Origin: Kalaharituber pfeilii
Lineage: Eukaryota > Ascomycota > Pezizomycetes > Pezizales > Pezizaceae
Direction of reading: 5' to 3'
DNA length: 64,000 bases
NCBI GenBank assembly: GCA_015179045.1
Contig: WHUZ01000105.1
Span: 1 to 64,000 of the forward strand
In this document: one piece after another, positions 62,498 through 64,000 of the stretch
Layout of the letters: each line of letters begins with the position of its first letter
Position numbering within the stretch: the stretch's first letter is position 1
The notes under the pieces: model-generated
Database searches by the model: none
Told to the model about the DNA's origin: nothing
Seen by the model: the letters and a program-made list of their open reading frames with translations, nothing else
Translations under genes and position numbers: made by a program

Positions 62498-63011
62498 AGC
62501 CGGTGAAATAATCTGTGGCCGAGTTATTTGAGACAATAGATTGATACTGTTGAGCTTTGGGTAGAAAGAGATGATTGTTATTCCTTCGTAGAGAGAGTAG
62601 CCAAAGTAATACACCTATATACATAGAGCATGAGGTTGCTCTCGGGCCCTTACCACCCTTTATCACGGACCTCTCTGATATCCGACACCTCCGACACTCC
62701 GACATTACTGTAGATCTCTAACACACCCCCTCAACCGAAATGCTCTAGCCAAACACAAGACGTAATACAGAACTGTTGACCTCGATAAAAACCTTTCCAG
62801 TGCGAAAACCCTGTGGGACAAAAACGCATCGTGGTAGGGAAAAAGAGTGTTCAACACAGACAAGACAGACAAGACAGACAAGACAGACAGAAAGACAAAC
62901 AGCTCCACTCAACTAGAGTGGACTCATCACCTCACTGAGGTGGGACTTACTACTTGACCCAAGTAGGCGACTTGTTCAACTAGAACAGTCTCATCACTTC
63001 ACAGAAGTGGG

Positions 63012-63211
63012 ACGTATGTACTACCCGACCCGAGTAGACAGGCTCAACTAGAGCACACTGCTTCGCTCAACTAGAGCATGTGCAGACACATCATCACTTC
63101 ACTGAAGTGGAACGTATGTACTACCCGACCCGAGTAGACAGGCTCAACTAGAGCACACTGCTTCGCTCAACTAGAGCATGTGCAGACACATCATCACTTC
63201 ACTGAAGTGGA
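63012..63211. repeat. Tandem 100-bp repeat inside the TRIM
   Basis: Two nearly identical 100-bp units starting ACGTATGTACTACCCGACCC and containing CTCAACTAGAGCA and CATCACTTCACTGAAGTGG. A weaker third version precedes them (about 62930-63010). CAAGACAGA units repeat at about 62855-62890. Confidence 0.8.
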
Positions 63212-63353
63212 AACATAGACATTGTATAGGAGGAAAGGAGGACGTAAAAGGAGTAGGTAGGAACAGGAGTACGACAGAGGAATTCTGAGTGCGACGACGA
63301 CTGCGACTGTAATGGTAATGCGACTTGAATGCGGCTTGGCTATATGGCACTAT

Positions 63354-63367
63354 CCGGGCTCATAACC
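63354..63367 (-). promoter_or_regulatory. Primer-binding site complementary to the initiator tRNA-Met anticodon arm
   Basis: Minus-strand GGTTATGAGCCCGG directly follows the LTR. Its complement CCGGGCTCATAACC contains the CAT anticodon in the stem-loop form of initiator tRNA-Met. Priming by an internal half-tRNA, not the tRNA 3' end, is known for Drosophila copia and related elements. Confidence 0.78.
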
Positions 63368-63686
63368 TGTTGAGCTTTGGGTAGAAAGAGATGATTGTTA
63401 TTCCTTCGTAGAGAGAGTAGCCAAAGTAATACACCTATATACATAGAGCATGAGGTTGCTCTCGGGCCCTTACCACCCTTTATCACGGACCTCTCTGATA
63501 TCCGACACCTCCGACACTCCGACATTACTGTAGATCTCTAACAGATACTTACAGGAATGAGCACCACAAGGAATCATGCTTGACGTGAGCCAATTATGGA
63601 GAATTAACAATACTACCGCCGGTTGACTTTATCACGTTTATGTTTGGTAAGTCGGCCTTGTCCGAGCGCTTGGCATGCGGGTCTGA

Positions 63687-64000
63687 ACTACCGACCTCTG
63701 CAAATCGCGGACCGAAGGCGATACCTCTCAACGCTGGCGGGGATCTTAGGAAATAAGGGACTGAAAGAATGGAGATACCACATAGGGAAAGCCGAATCAC
63801 CGGAATGCCGATGGTGTGGGGAGGCCCCAGAGAATTGGGAACACGTACGGCAAGACTGCAAGGCATGGGCTAGGAAATGCGGGGGGGCGGAAGGAATAAG
63901 ACAGATTGACAAGGGGAGGAACGTGCGGGGAATTTTAGAGTGGGCAGGAGGGGAGTAACTCTGGAGCGGGCGGCGTGAATTTCGTATGAATTTCGTTATG
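63687..64000 (+). mobile_element. LINE H: C-terminal ORF2 fragment, tail outside the window
   Basis: GLNYRPLQIADRRRYLSTLA, GILGNKGLKEWRYHIGKAES, CRWCGEAPENWEHVRQDC and ILEWAGGE, stop at 63956-63958, then 3' UTR running off the window. Closest in sequence to LINE B. The part upstream of 63687 is unrelated, so it is truncated there. Confidence 0.78.

Larger units (their letters stand above)
62548..63543 (-). mobile_element. Ty1/copia-type TRIM element with identical LTRs
   Basis: LTRs of 176 bp (62548-62723, 63368-63543) show no difference by eye. On the minus strand the LTR runs TGTTAGAG...CTCAACA. Exact 5-bp duplication GATAC (62543-62547, 63544-63548). Internal DNA is only 644 bp and non-coding. 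The primer-binding site at 63367-63354 (GGTTATGAGCCCGG) and the GAGGGGGTG polypurine tract next to the other LTR set the orientation. It moves only with enzymes from a full-length copia element (inference). Confidence 0.92.

Noticed and set aside
63012..63211. CRISPR-like direct repeats
   Set aside because: They are two adjacent 100-bp tandem units inside a TRIM, with no unique spacers, in a eukaryote.

Overview
This window comes from a filamentous fungus. It holds a HET (heterokaryon-incompatibility) gene, a NACHT/ankyrin NOD-like receptor gene and spliceosomal introns of 46-90 bp with CTRAY-type branch points. The transposon load is typical of a fungal accessory region: Tad1-like LINEs, pogo/mariner- and hAT-type TIR elements, and Ty1/copia remnants. 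I see no rRNA, tRNA or CRISPR, and I cannot name the species. Pezizomycotina is my leading guess, but this HET subtype also occurs in Agaricomycetes.

Layout: (1) 1-1615, HET gene with its 5' end outside the window. (2) 1.8-9.3 kb, nested mobile elements. One truncated LINE (2366-5636) was later hit by a TA-flanked MITE, a hAT element and two tail-only LINE insertions. Two complete ORF1-only 'half-LINEs' follow at 6137-7442 and 7473-9285. (3) 9.9-11.8 kb, a Mutator-like TIR element. (4) 12.0-27.3 kb, a block of LINEs, including a full-length 6.8-kb copy (19606-26398) inserted inside an older antisense copy. (5) 27.3-42.3 kb, AT-rich and decayed DNA with minisatellites, solo LTRs, a RIP-like copia remnant, a second LINE clade, long-TIR MITEs and more LINE pieces. 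(6) 42.3-47.6 kb, an NLR gene on the minus strand with five exons and about 28 highly uniform ankyrin repeats. (7) 47.6-60 kb, minisatellite, tail-only insertions, one unrecognised acidic-protein gene (52.3-54.2 kb, minus) and a pogo-like MITE. (8) 60.2-64 kb, a third half-LINE, a LINE tail nearly identical to the 12-kb copy, and a perfect copia-type TRIM.

The unifying theme is a LINE system with a compact 3' RNA tail. The same roughly 30-nt stem-loop plus poly(A) ends autonomous LINEs, coding half-LINEs and insertions consisting of almost nothing else. The two outer base pairs of that stem covary between copies. The half-LINEs keep a single intact ORF1-like protein and 13-bp target-site duplications, so they look like a mobilised, protein-coding, non-autonomous family comparable in layout to mammalian HAL1.

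Most LINE ORFs carry frameshifts or stops. Some single-base frameshifts could be assembly errors rather than decay. All boundaries and target duplications were read by eye.
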